From an uncultured Clostridia bacterium (GTDB lineage Bacteria; Bacillota; Clostridia; Peptostreptococcales; Anaerovoracaceae): a DNA stretch of 64,000 nt. Numbering within the stretch: position 1 is the stretch's first letter; each line of letters opens with the position of its first letter. A program made the translations under genes and the position numbers. The stretch is taken from NCBI GenBank assembly GCA_934234035.1, contig CAKQHH010000001.1:186001-250000 (forward strand), written 5' to 3'. The notes beneath the pieces were generated by a model. It was not told the origin of the DNA and searched no databases. It saw nothing but the letters and a program-made list of their open reading frames with translations. This document shows, one piece after another, positions 34,748-42,752 of this stretch.

Positions 34748-35979
34748 TGAAGTTGAAATATGTTCCGGGCGGAATCTGTGCGCCCACCGGTTTTACCGCC
34801 GGAGCGACCCACTGCGGCGTTCGTCCGAATAAAAAGAAAAACGATCTGGCCATCATTCTCAGTGACCGAAATGCAGACTGTGTCAGCGCCGGATTGTACA
34901 CCACCAATCGCGTCAAAGCCGCCCCGGTGCAATTGGACATCGAGACCGGCCGCAGCGGGCACTGCCGCGCCATCTGCGTGAACTCCGGAATCGCCAACGC
35001 CTGTGCGCCCCACGGAATGGAACGCGCCCTCGAAATGCAGCAGGCAGCGGCCGAAGCGCTGGGTATTCCCGCTGATGAAGTGCTGGTGGGATCCACCGGA
35101 ATCATCGGAAAGGAATTGAATATTCATCGCATCCGGGAAGGCATCGATGTGGTGGCCCATAATCTGGAACATACGGAAGATGCTTCCAACGAGGTGGCCC
35201 ACGCCATTCTGACCACGGATACCTTTAAAAAAGAACTGGCCTGCCGTTTTCAAGTCGGCGGCCGCACCGTCACTCTGGGCGGCATCTCCAAGGGCTCCGG
35301 AATGGTGCATCCCAACATGGGAACCACCCTCACCTATCTCACCACCGATTTGGCCATCACGTCTACCATGCTCCGTCAGGTGCTGAAAGAAGTGTGCGAT
35401 GTGACCTTCAACCGGGTCAGCATCGACGGCGAAATGTCCACCAACGATTCTTTGATTATCCTGGCCAACGGCTTGGCGGACAACGAAATTATCGACCGGG
35501 AATGCCGAGATCTGGACCTTTTCCGGGCGGCACTTCTGGACATCTGCACTCGCTTCGCCCGCATGATTGCAAAGGATGGCGAAGGCGCCAAGCATTTGGT
35601 GACCTGCACCGTTCAGGACGCCTCCACGGAGGAGGAAGCGGTTGCCCTGGCCAAATCCGTCATCCAATCCACCCTCACAAAAACCGCCGTTTTCGCCAAC
35701 GACGCCAACTGGGGACGAATTATGGTCGCCATGGGGTATTCCAATATTCCTTTTAACCCGGAGCACGTGCGAATCGATTTTGTATCGGAAGCCGGCGAGA
35801 TTACGGTGTGCCGAAACGGCGTGGGCGTGGACATCGATGAGGACTACGCTTCGGAAATTCTGGGAGAAGATGAAATCGAAATTCGCATCACCATCGACAA
35901 CGGAAACGCTTCCGCCACCTGCTGGGGCTGCGATATCACCTACGACTACATCAAACTGAACGGAAACTATCGGAAATAG
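34747..35979 (+). CDS. argJ: Bifunctional ornithine acetyltransferase/N-acetylglutamate synthase
   Basis: ArgJ transfers the acetyl group from N-acetylornithine to glutamate, closing the acetyl cycle of arginine synthesis. The 410-residue precursor has SKGSGMVHPNMGTTLTYLTT; the self-cleavage nucleophile is probably T193, the first Thr of MGTTL, corresponding to the usual ATML motif, so this site is slightly unusual (GTTL). STGIIG and ANDANWGRIM are also conserved. Start overlaps the argC stop. ArgD follows after 43 bp. argB and argF are not in this window. Confidence 0.94.
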   Translation: MKLKYVPGGICAPTGFTAGATHCGVRPNKKKNDLAIILSDRNADCVSAGLYTTNRVKAAPVQLDIETGRSGHCRAICVNSGIANACAPHGMERALEMQQAAAEALGIPADEVLVGSTGIIGKELNIHRIREGIDVVAHNLEHTEDASNEVAHAILTTDTFKKELACRFQVGGRTVTLGGISKGSGMVHPNMGTTLTYLTTDLAITSTMLRQVLKEVCDVTFNRVSIDGEMSTNDSLIILANGLADNEIIDRECRDLDLFRAALLDICTRFARMIAKDGEGAKHLVTCTVQDASTEEEAVALAKSVIQSTLTKTAVFANDANWGRIMVAMGYSNIPFNPEHVRIDFVSEAGEITVCRNGVGVDIDEDYASEILGEDEIEIRITIDNGNASATCWGCDITYDYIKLNGNYRK

Positions 35980-36022
35980 CCGAGGATATTTTTAGGGGAA
36001 AAACAGAAAGGATTTTTACGAA

Positions 36023-37201
36023 ATGACAGATATCAAAGAGTTAGACCATCAATACATCACCGGAACCTACAACCGTTTCCCGGTGACCATCACCTGGGGC
36101 AGCAACGACATCGCCTATGACGAGAACGGCAAGGAGTACATCGACCTGGAGTCGGGATACGGCACCAACTCCTTCGGTTTCTGTGACCCGGACTGGATTA
36201 ATGCGGTGGAAGAGCAGCTCCACAAAGTTCAGCACACCTCCAACCTCTACTACACGGAGCCCTGTGCCAAACTCGCAGAGCTTCTGGCTCGGCGCACCGG
36301 CATGGCGAACATGTTCTTCACCAACTCCGGCGGCGAGGCCAATGAGTGTGCGCTGAAAGCCGCCCGCCGTTACCAGCACCTGCATAAAGGGCCGGACTGC
36401 TATGAAATTATCTCCATGAAAAACAGTTTTCACGGCCGGAGCTACGGTGCCCTCTCCGCCACCGGAAATCCGCACTACCACGAAGGCTTCGAGCCGCTGG
36501 TTCCGGGCTTCAAATATGCGGAATTCAACAATCCGGAAAGCGTGGAATCTCTGGTGGATGCAAACCGCACCGCGGCCATCATCGTGGAATGCGTTCAGGG
36601 AGAAGGCGGCGTCAATGTGATGACTCAGGAATTTGCCGATACGCTGACGAAACTGTGCCGCGAGAAGGACATCCTCCTCATCTGCGACGAGGTTCAAGCG
36701 GGCAACGGCCGCACCGGCACCTTGTACGCATACGAACAACTGGGGCTCCGGCCGGACATCGTCACCACCGCTAAAGGCGTAGGCGGCGGCCTCCCTATCG
36801 GCATCTGCATGTTCAGCGAGAAGACTCAGAACGCTTTGGTTCCGGGCACTCACGGCACCACCTTCGGCGGAAACCCGGTGGCCTGCGCCGGCGCACTGAG
36901 CATCGTGGAACGACTGAACGAGGGTTTTCTGGATTCGGTAAAAAGAAAATCCGCCATGGTCTTTGAAGCTTTCCGAGATGCCCCCGGGATTGCGGCAGTA
37001 GAAGGTCTGGGGCTGATGATTGCCATCACACCGGCTTCCAAAAGAGCATCCGACATCGTCAATGAATGCCTGGAAAACGGCGTCCTGTGCATCACCGCCG
37101 GCCCTGCGGGGGAAAAGGTGCGCTTGCTCCCGCCGCTCACCATCTCGGAAGAGCATTTGAAGCAGGCCCTGAAGGTTTTGCTCCGGGCTTTTGCGGAATA
37201 G
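36023..37201 (+). CDS. argD: Acetylornithine aminotransferase
   Basis: PLP-dependent class III aminotransferase of 392 residues that converts N-acetylglutamate semialdehyde to N-acetylornithine. PLP-site features: SGGEANECALKAAR, FHGRSYGALSATG, ICDEVQAGNGRTG, and the Schiff-base lysine K251 in TTAKGVGGGLPIG. AGAAAGG precedes the ATG. Third gene of the arg operon. The TAG stop is followed directly, in the same reading frame, by an array of 87-bp repeats; a read-through product would carry 29-residue repeats, though nothing suggests that it occurs. Confidence 0.94.
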   Translation: MTDIKELDHQYITGTYNRFPVTITWGSNDIAYDENGKEYIDLESGYGTNSFGFCDPDWINAVEEQLHKVQHTSNLYYTEPCAKLAELLARRTGMANMFFTNSGGEANECALKAARRYQHLHKGPDCYEIISMKNSFHGRSYGALSATGNPHYHEGFEPLVPGFKYAEFNNPESVESLVDANRTAAIIVECVQGEGGVNVMTQEFADTLTKLCREKDILLICDEVQAGNGRTGTLYAYEQLGLRPDIVTTAKGVGGGLPIGICMFSEKTQNALVPGTHGTTFGGNPVACAGALSIVERLNEGFLDSVKRKSAMVFEAFRDAPGIAAVEGLGLMIAITPASKRASDIVNECLENGVLCITAGPAGEKVRLLPPLTISEEHLKQALKVLLRAFAE

Positions 37202-37203
37202 TC

Positions 37204-37619
37204 GAATCCGGCCTCGGACTTGGTGCAAAGCCGACGAAAGCTCAAGGGTTTCCGGGTTTTCGTGCACCAAGTCTTTTCGCAAGCGGCGCCGAATCCGGCC
37301 TCGGACTTGGTGCAAAGCTAACGAAAGCTCAAGGGTTTCCGGGCTTTCGTTCACCAAGTCTTTTTGCAAACGGCGCCGAATCGGGCCTCGGACTTGGTGC
37401 AAAGCCGACGAAAAATCAAGGGTTTCCGGGCTTTCGTGCACCAAGTCTTTTTGCAAACGGCGCCGAATCCGGCCTCGGACTTGGTGCAAAGCCGACGAAA
37501 GCTCAAGGGTTTCCGGGATTTCGTGCACCAAGTCTTTTCGCAAACGGCGCCGAATCCGGCTCCTGACTTGGTGCAAAGCCGACGGAAGCTCAAGGGTTTC
37601 CGGACTTTCGTGCACCAAG
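37204..37619. repeat. Array of 87-bp palindromic tandem repeats (4 full copies plus a partial fifth)
   Basis: Units start at 37204, 37291, 37378, 37465 and 37552, each exactly 87 bp except the last (about 68 bp). Each contains an inverted repeat GACTTGGTGCA ... TGCACCAAGTC (37217-37227 with 37263-37273 in the first copy) and a nested CGAAAGC/GCTTTCG pair, so each RNA or DNA strand can fold into a 57-nt hairpin. Copies are about 90% identical. 87 is a multiple of three and the unit has no stop codon in any forward frame. There are no variable spacers, so it is not CRISPR. It lies between the argD stop and a terminator. Function unknown. Confidence 0.9.
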
Positions 37620-37638
37620 ACCGAGAACACCACAGAAA

Positions 37639-37674
37639 AAAAAGCAGGTCCTCCCAGTGGGAGTCCTGCTTTTT
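37639..37674. terminator. Bidirectional terminator between argD and uvrB
   Basis: Stem AAAAAGCAGG paired with CCTGCTTTTT plus an inner CTCCC/GGGAG stem with a 3-base loop; A-run on the left, T-run on the right, so it can end transcripts from both sides. Its right end is 3 bp from the uvrB stop. Confidence 0.9.
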
Positions 37675-37677
37675 TCA

Positions 37678-39654
37678 TTATACCCGCTTGCTGCTTCGCA
37701 GCTCGAACAGCAAATCGCGCAGCTCCGCTGCCCGCTCGAATTGCAGGTCCTTTGCGGCCTGCTTCATTTCTTTTTCCATCTTCTTGATGGTTTCCTTCAA
37801 TTCCTTGGCCGTCATCTCCTTTGGATTCTTGAACTCGTTTTCCGGATTGTATGCCTCAGTCGCCGTGGCAATATCGCGAATTGGTTTTACGATGGTCTTC
37901 GGCACGATGCCGTGTTCCTTGTTGTATGCACTCTGAATTTCCCGGCGGCGTTTGGATTCGTCAATGGTACACCGCATGGCTTTGGAAATTCGGTCCGCGT
38001 ACATGATGACCCGTCCGCGGGAATTTCGGGCGGCACGGCCCACCGTCTGCATCAGGGAGGTTTCCGTACGGAGAAATCCCTCTTTGTCCGCATCCAGTAT
38101 AGCCACCAGGGAAACCTCCGGAAGGTCCAGGCCCTCCCGAAGGAGGTTGATGCCCACCAGAACATCGAATTTCCCCAGGCGCAGGTCCCGGATGATTTCC
38201 AGTCGTTCGAAGTTGTCGATGTCGGAATGGAGGTACCGCACCCGAATGCCTTGATTCTCCAGGTACTTGGACAGGTCTTCGGCCATCCGCTTGGTCAAAG
38301 TGGTGATCAGCACCCGCTCCCCGGCATCCGTGGTTTTGTAGATTTCGCTCAGAAGGTCGTCAATCTGCCCTTCCGTCGGCCGCACGTCAATTTCCGGATC
38401 CAGAAGTCCCGTCGGACGAATCACCTGCTCCGCCGTCACGCCACCGGACTGCTCCAGCTCGAACTGCGCCGGTGTAGCACTGACGTACACCGTTTGATCC
38501 ACCATCTCCTCAAATTCCTCGAATTTCAGCGGCCGGTTGTCCAGCGCAGACGGCAGCCGGAAACCGTATTCCACCAGAGACTGTTTCCGGGCTCGGTCGC
38601 CGTTGTACATGGCTCGAAGCTGAGGCAGCATGGCGTGGGACTCGTCGATAATGGTGAGAAAATCCCCCTCCGGAAAATAGTCCAGCAAAGTGTACGGCCG
38701 TTCCCCCGGCTCCAGAAAATTCAGGTGGCGGGAGTAATTCTCAATTCCTTTGCAGGTGCCGATTTCCATCATCATCTCGATATCGTAGTTGGTACGCTGT
38801 TCCAGGCGCTGCGCCTCCAGAAGTTTTCCGTTATCCCGGAACCACTGCAGCCGCTCTTTCAGCTCCGCCTTGATGGACTTAGCCACCAGCTTCATGTCAT
38901 CTCCGTTGGTGACATAATGGGAAGCCGGGAAAATGGAAATATGATTTCGCACGCCGGTAATCTCCCCGGTCACCGGATTCATCTCCTTGATGGAATCGAT
39001 TTCATCGCCGAACATCTCCACCCGGACCGCCTCTTCGCCGCCGGCCGGATAGATATCGATGATATCCCCCCGCGCTCGGAAAGTGCCCCGATGGAAATCC
39101 ATATCGTTCCGATTGTACTGCATATCCACCAGCTTCCGAATCATGTCCGTCCGATCCATCTCCATGCCCGGCCGCAGGGACAGCAGCTGATTCCGATAGG
39201 ATTTCGGGCTTCCCAAGCCGTAAATGCAGGACACGCTGGCCACCACAATGGTATCCGGCCGCTCCAGCAGCGCCGCCGTTGCAGAATGCCGCAGCTTATC
39301 GATTTCGTCGTTGATATCCGCATCCTTCTCGATATAGGTGTCCGTGGACGGCACGTACGCCTCCGGCTGATAATAATCGTAGTAAGAGACGAAATATTCC
39401 ACCGCGTTCTCCGGAAAAAACTCCTTCATCTCCCCGTGGAGCTGCGCCGCCAGGGTTTTGTTGTGTGAAATAATCAGCGTCGGCTTCTGAATCTTCTCGA
39501 TGATTTTCGCCATGGTGAACGTCTTTCCGGATCCGGTGACTCCCATCAGAGTCTGGTGCCGATTGCCGGCCAGAATGCTGTCCACAATATGATCCACCGC
39601 CTGGGGCTGGTCCCCGGTGAGGTCGAAATCGGAATGCACTTTAAATTCAGGCAT
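37678..39654 (-). CDS. uvrB: Excinuclease ABC subunit B
   Basis: UvrB is the damage-verifying helicase-like subunit of nucleotide excision repair. The 658-residue protein begins [20 protein letters not shown], carries Walker A GVTGSGKT at residues 38-45, the beta-hairpin [20 protein letters not shown] that clamps DNA, helicase motifs ([21 protein letters not shown]) and a C-terminal UVR motif ([20 protein letters not shown]) for UvrC contact. Length is normal. It is not followed here by uvrA or uvrC. Confidence 0.97.
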   Translation of the reverse strand: MPEFKVHSDFDLTGDQPQAVDHIVDSILAGNRHQTLMGVTGSGKTFTMAKIIEKIQKPTLIISHNKTLAAQLHGEMKEFFPENAVEYFVSYYDYYQPEAYVPSTDTYIEKDADINDEIDKLRHSATAALLERPDTIVVASVSCIYGLGSPKSYRNQLLSLRPGMEMDRTDMIRKLVDMQYNRNDMDFHRGTFRARGDIIDIYPAGGEEAVRVEMFGDEIDSIKEMNPVTGEITGVRNHISIFPASHYVTNGDDMKLVAKSIKAELKERLQWFRDNGKLLEAQRLEQRTNYDIEMMMEIGTCKGIENYSRHLNFLEPGERPYTLLDYFPEGDFLTIIDESHAMLPQLRAMYNGDRARKQSLVEYGFRLPSALDNRPLKFEEFEEMVDQTVYVSATPAQFELEQSGGVTAEQVIRPTGLLDPEIDVRPTEGQIDDLLSEIYKTTDAGERVLITTLTKRMAEDLSKYLENQGIRVRYLHSDIDNFERLEIIRDLRLGKFDVLVGINLLREGLDLPEVSLVAILDADKEGFLRTETSLMQTVGRAARNSRGRVIMYADRISKAMRCTIDESKRRREIQSAYNKEHGIVPKTIVKPIRDIATATEAYNPENEFKNPKEMTAKELKETIKKMEKEMKQAAKDLQFERAAELRDLLFELRSSKRV

Positions 39655-39677
39655 AATAATCCTCCAATCTTTTTTCT

Positions 39678-41087
39678 CTATTTATTCTCGCCGGCCAAAA
39701 TCAGGTTCATCGTCTCCCACACCGCCGGCATGGACTTCACATCCACATCGGAATAGTTGATGATAAAATCATGAGCGTCCGGCTTTTCATCCGTAAGATA
39801 GTATTCCGAGATGGCCTGGATTTTAATCCCCTTCTCTGCCAGCGCCCGGCTTACCTCCTCATCGGAAAGCTCCGTATCCAATCGAATCCGAAAATGAAGT
39901 CCGGACTGGTTCTCGATAATCCGACAGTGATTCCGAATCGGGCTTTTCTCGATGGATTCAATCAGCCGCTTCCGCTGCCGGCTGTAGTACAACCGCATCC
40001 GGTTGATGTGCTTCTCAAAGTATCCGTTTCGGATAAACGCCGCCAGCGTGTACTGCTCAAAGGTCGATACCGTACAAGCGTAGAAGGACAGCTGACTGTA
40101 GAATTGGTTAGCCAGATGCACCGGAAGAATCATGTAGCTGATCCGGATGGTAGGCGTCAGGGACTTGGAAAACGTATTCATGTAGATGACCCGTTCGCAG
40201 GCATCGATGCTGAACAGCGTGGGCAGCGGTTTTCCGTTGGGTCGGAATTCACTGTCGTAGTCGTCCTCGATGATGTACCGCCCCGGTTTTTCATTGGCCC
40301 AGGCCAGCACCTCGTACCGCCGGCTGGCCGGCATGGTGATGCCGCTGGGAAAATGATGGTTCGGACTGATATGGACGATGTCCGCCCCGGATCGGTGCAG
40401 TTCCGGTATCCTAATGCCATGCTCATCCATGGGAATGTACTTGCAGTCAATGCGGTGCTGCCGGTAAATGTTCGCCAGGATCTTGTATCCCGGGTTCTCG
40501 ATGCAGTACTCCCGGTCGCTGCCAATCAGCTGTATCAGCAGGCTGTACAGGTACTCCGTTCCGGCACCGATGACAATCTGATTCGGATCCACCAACATCC
40601 CCCGGAAGGAGCGGAGATAGTCGGCGATGGCCGTACGCAATGCCCGGATTCCCCCGGTAGGCGAAACCTCCATCAATTCTTTTTTTTGGGAAGAAATGGT
40701 CTCCCGGGACATCCTGGCCCATACCGAAAAGGGAAAGGTGTCGGGATTCACCGCGTTGCTGGACAAGTCCACGTCGTAGGACTCCCGGTCTTTGGGAATC
40801 TCGATATCGTAGGAAATCCGGCTCTCCCGGGGAATGCGGTTCATCTCCAGAATGTCGGACACGTAGTAGCCCTTCTTCGGGATGGAGTAAATGTACCCTT
40901 CGCCAATCAGCTGGTCATATGCATTCTGAATCGTTATGGTACTAATCCCGTTATTGCCGGCAAAAGAACGCTTCGATGGGAGCTTCTCCCCGGGCCGCAG
41001 TCTTCCGGCCACAATATCCTTCTTTATGTTGTCGTACACCTGCTCGTACAGCGGTTTTCCGTTATGCTCAAAGACGTAGGTCAGCAT
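39678..41087 (-). CDS. pdxR: MocR/GntR-family regulator PdxR
   Basis: The 469-residue protein fuses an N-terminal winged helix-turn-helix of the GntR type ([20 protein letters not shown], then [17 protein letters not shown]) to an aminotransferase-like domain. The PLP-lysine motif is [13 protein letters not shown], and the pocket retains [13 protein letters not shown] and EDDYDSEFR. PdxR proteins sense PLP and activate pdxST while repressing themselves. It is divergent from pdxS with 108 bp between, exactly this arrangement, so I am fairly sure of the role. Confidence 0.9.
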   Translation of the reverse strand: MLTYVFEHNGKPLYEQVYDNIKKDIVAGRLRPGEKLPSKRSFAGNNGISTITIQNAYDQLIGEGYIYSIPKKGYYVSDILEMNRIPRESRISYDIEIPKDRESYDVDLSSNAVNPDTFPFSVWARMSRETISSQKKELMEVSPTGGIRALRTAIADYLRSFRGMLVDPNQIVIGAGTEYLYSLLIQLIGSDREYCIENPGYKILANIYRQHRIDCKYIPMDEHGIRIPELHRSGADIVHISPNHHFPSGITMPASRRYEVLAWANEKPGRYIIEDDYDSEFRPNGKPLPTLFSIDACERVIYMNTFSKSLTPTIRISYMILPVHLANQFYSQLSFYACTVSTFEQYTLAAFIRNGYFEKHINRMRLYYSRQRKRLIESIEKSPIRNHCRIIENQSGLHFRIRLDTELSDEEVSRALAEKGIKIQAISEYYLTDEKPDAHDFIINYSDVDVKSMPAVWETMNLILAGENK

Positions 41088-41141
41088 GACTCCTCCCCTA
41101 TCTGGAATGAAAAATATAAATGTTTTGATTATTTATTTATT

Positions 41142-41175
41142 ACCAGTTTGATTGTACTATTATAACCAGTTAAAT
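41142..41175. promoter_or_regulatory. Direct repeats, probable PdxR binding sites, in the pdxR-pdxS intergenic region
   Basis: ACCAGTTTGAT (41142-41152) and ACCAGTTAAAT (41165-41175) are direct repeats 23 bp apart. Between and over them lie promoter-like sequences in both directions (TATAAT on the minus strand at 41158-41163). The pdxS RBS AAGGAGG follows at once. MocR regulators bind direct repeats, so the assignment is reasonable. Confidence 0.55.
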
Positions 41176-41195
41176 TCAAGGAGGTACATTCAACA

Positions 41196-42071
41196 ATGGA
41201 TAATAAACAGTATGAACTGAACAAAGGTCTGGCTCAGATGCTGAAGGGCGGAGTCATCATGGACGTTACCACACCGGAGCAGGCAAAGATTGCGGAAGAA
41301 GCGGGTGCGTGTGCGGTAATGGCACTGGAGAGAATTCCGGCAGATATTCGTGCCGCCGGCGGCGTGTCCAGAATGAGCGATCCGAAGATGATTAAGGGCA
41401 TTCAGGAAGCGGTCAGCATTCCGGTTATGGCGAAGTGCAGAATCGGTCATTTTGTAGAGGCACAGCTTCTGGAAGCCATCGAAATCGACTACATCGATGA
41501 GTCGGAAGTGCTGTCCCCTGCCGATGATATTTACCACATCAACAAGAGAGATTTCAAGGTTCCGTTCGTATGCGGCGCAAGAGATCTGGGCGAGGCCCTG
41601 AGAAGAATCAATGAAGGTGCTTCCATGATTCGTACCAAGGGTGAACCTGGAACCGGCGACGTGGTTCAGGCCGTTCGTCATATGAGAAAGATGAATGCGG
41701 AAATCCGCAAAGTGGTTTCCATGCGGGAAGACGAGCTCTTTGAAGAAGCAAAGCAGCTTCAGGTTCCTTACGAACTGGTAAAATACGTACACGACAACGG
41801 CAAGCTTCCGGTAGTGAATTTTGCCGCCGGTGGCGTGGCGACTCCGGCAGACGCAGCTCTGATGATGCAGCTGGGTGCGGAAGGCGTATTCGTGGGTTCC
41901 GGCATCTTCAAGTCCGGCAACCCGGCAAAAAGAGCTTCCGCTATCGTTCAGGCGGTGACCAACTACACCGACGCGAAACTGATCGCAGAGCTTTCCGAAG
42001 ATCTGGGCGAAGCGATGGTGGGCATCAACCCGAGCGAAATTGCCATCATCATGGAAGAGAGAGGTAAATAA
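41196..42071 (+). CDS. pdxS: Pyridoxal 5'-phosphate synthase lyase subunit PdxS
   Basis: PdxS condenses ribose 5-phosphate, glyceraldehyde 3-phosphate and ammonia to PLP in the DXP-independent pathway. The 291-residue TIM barrel has the two active-site lysines in MAKCRIGHF and [13 protein letters not shown], plus [15 protein letters not shown] and [23 protein letters not shown] precedes the ATG. pdxT starts 1 bp after its stop, and both are needed for the glutaminase-synthase complex of 12 + 12 subunits. Confidence 0.97.
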   Translation: MDNKQYELNKGLAQMLKGGVIMDVTTPEQAKIAEEAGACAVMALERIPADIRAAGGVSRMSDPKMIKGIQEAVSIPVMAKCRIGHFVEAQLLEAIEIDYIDESEVLSPADDIYHINKRDFKVPFVCGARDLGEALRRINEGASMIRTKGEPGTGDVVQAVRHMRKMNAEIRKVVSMREDELFEEAKQLQVPYELVKYVHDNGKLPVVNFAAGGVATPADAALMMQLGAEGVFVGSGIFKSGNPAKRASAIVQAVTNYTDAKLIAELSEDLGEAMVGINPSEIAIIMEERGK

Positions 42072-42072
42072 G

Positions 42073-42636
42073 ATGAAAATCGGTGTACTTGCAGTGCAGG
42101 GTGCTTTCATCGAACACCGCAAAATGCTGGAATCTCTGGGCGCTGAGTGCGTGGAGATTCGTCAGAAAACCGACCTGGAAGGCATTCAGGGAATCGTGCT
42201 TCCGGGAGGTGAAAGCACGGTACAGGGAAAGCTGCTCCACAAGCTGGATATGTTCGAGGAGATTCAGACCCGTATCCGGGAAGGACTTCCTGTTCTGGCC
42301 ACCTGCGCGGGAATGATTCTCCTGGCGCAGACCCTTTGCAACGATTCGGTGACCCATCTGGCCACACTTCCCGTTACGGTTCGGCGAAACGCATACGGAA
42401 GACAGCTGGGCAGCTTCATCACGGATCAGCCGGTGAAAGGCATCGGCGAATTCCCAATGGTATTCATTCGGGCGCCGTACATTGAATCCGTGGACGATTC
42501 CGATGTAGAAGTTCTGGCCACCGTGGACGATCACATCGTTGCCGTTCGATACGGCAACCAGCTGGGCCTGTCCTTCCATCCGGAAATGACGGAGGATACT
42601 CGGATTCACGAATACTTCTTAAAAATGATTCAATAG
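42073..42636 (+). CDS. pdxT: Pyridoxal 5'-phosphate synthase glutaminase subunit PdxT
   Basis: Class I glutamine amidotransferase of 187 residues that feeds ammonia to PdxS. Catalytic triad: C78 in ATCAGM, and H169/E171 in SFHPEMT. The oxyanion-loop motif LPGGEST is at residues 43-49. The ATG at 42073 follows GAGAGAGG; an upstream in-frame ATG would overlap pdxS by 32 bp and is rejected. Confidence 0.96.
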   Translation: MKIGVLAVQGAFIEHRKMLESLGAECVEIRQKTDLEGIQGIVLPGGESTVQGKLLHKLDMFEEIQTRIREGLPVLATCAGMILLAQTLCNDSVTHLATLPVTVRRNAYGRQLGSFITDQPVKGIGEFPMVFIRAPYIESVDDSDVEVLATVDDHIVAVRYGNQLGLSFHPEMTEDTRIHEYFLKMIQ

Positions 42637-42642
42637 CTTATA

Positions 42643-42688
42643 AAAAAAGCAGCGGCCATCGCCTCAGTGCGCTGGCCGCTGCTTTTTT
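42643..42688. terminator. Bidirectional terminator between pdxT and the surface protein gene
   Basis: Sixteen-base perfect stem AAAAAAGCAGCGGCCA/TGGCCGCTGCTTTTTT with a 14-base loop; T-runs on both strands. Confidence 0.9.
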
Positions 42689-42752
42689 ATTTTGCAAGCT
42701 TCAAACTAGAGAATTTCTCGCACGGCAACTTTAATGTGCCTAAATTTTCATT

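Noticed and set aside
37204..37619. CRISPR array
   Set aside because: Units are contiguous and nearly identical, with no spacers of unique sequence; no cas genes in the window.
37204..37619. Integron attC array
   Set aside because: The arms lack the R/L core boxes (GTTRRRY) and the units carry no gene cassettes; no integrase nearby.
36041..37678. 545-codon minus-strand frame opposite argD that includes the repeats
   Set aside because: argD is certain on the plus strand; the frame is kept open by the stop-free 87-bp repeats and by codon bias. It has no promoter or SD.
37066..37936. Plus-strand frames coding for 29-residue repeat peptides through the 87-bp array
   Set aside because: All three forward frames are open equally, and none has a ribosome binding site or non-repeat flanking domain, so a repeat protein is not supported.
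41190..42122. Minus-strand 310-codon frame opposite pdxS
   Set aside because: PdxS on the plus strand is unmistakable; the other frame is a shadow.
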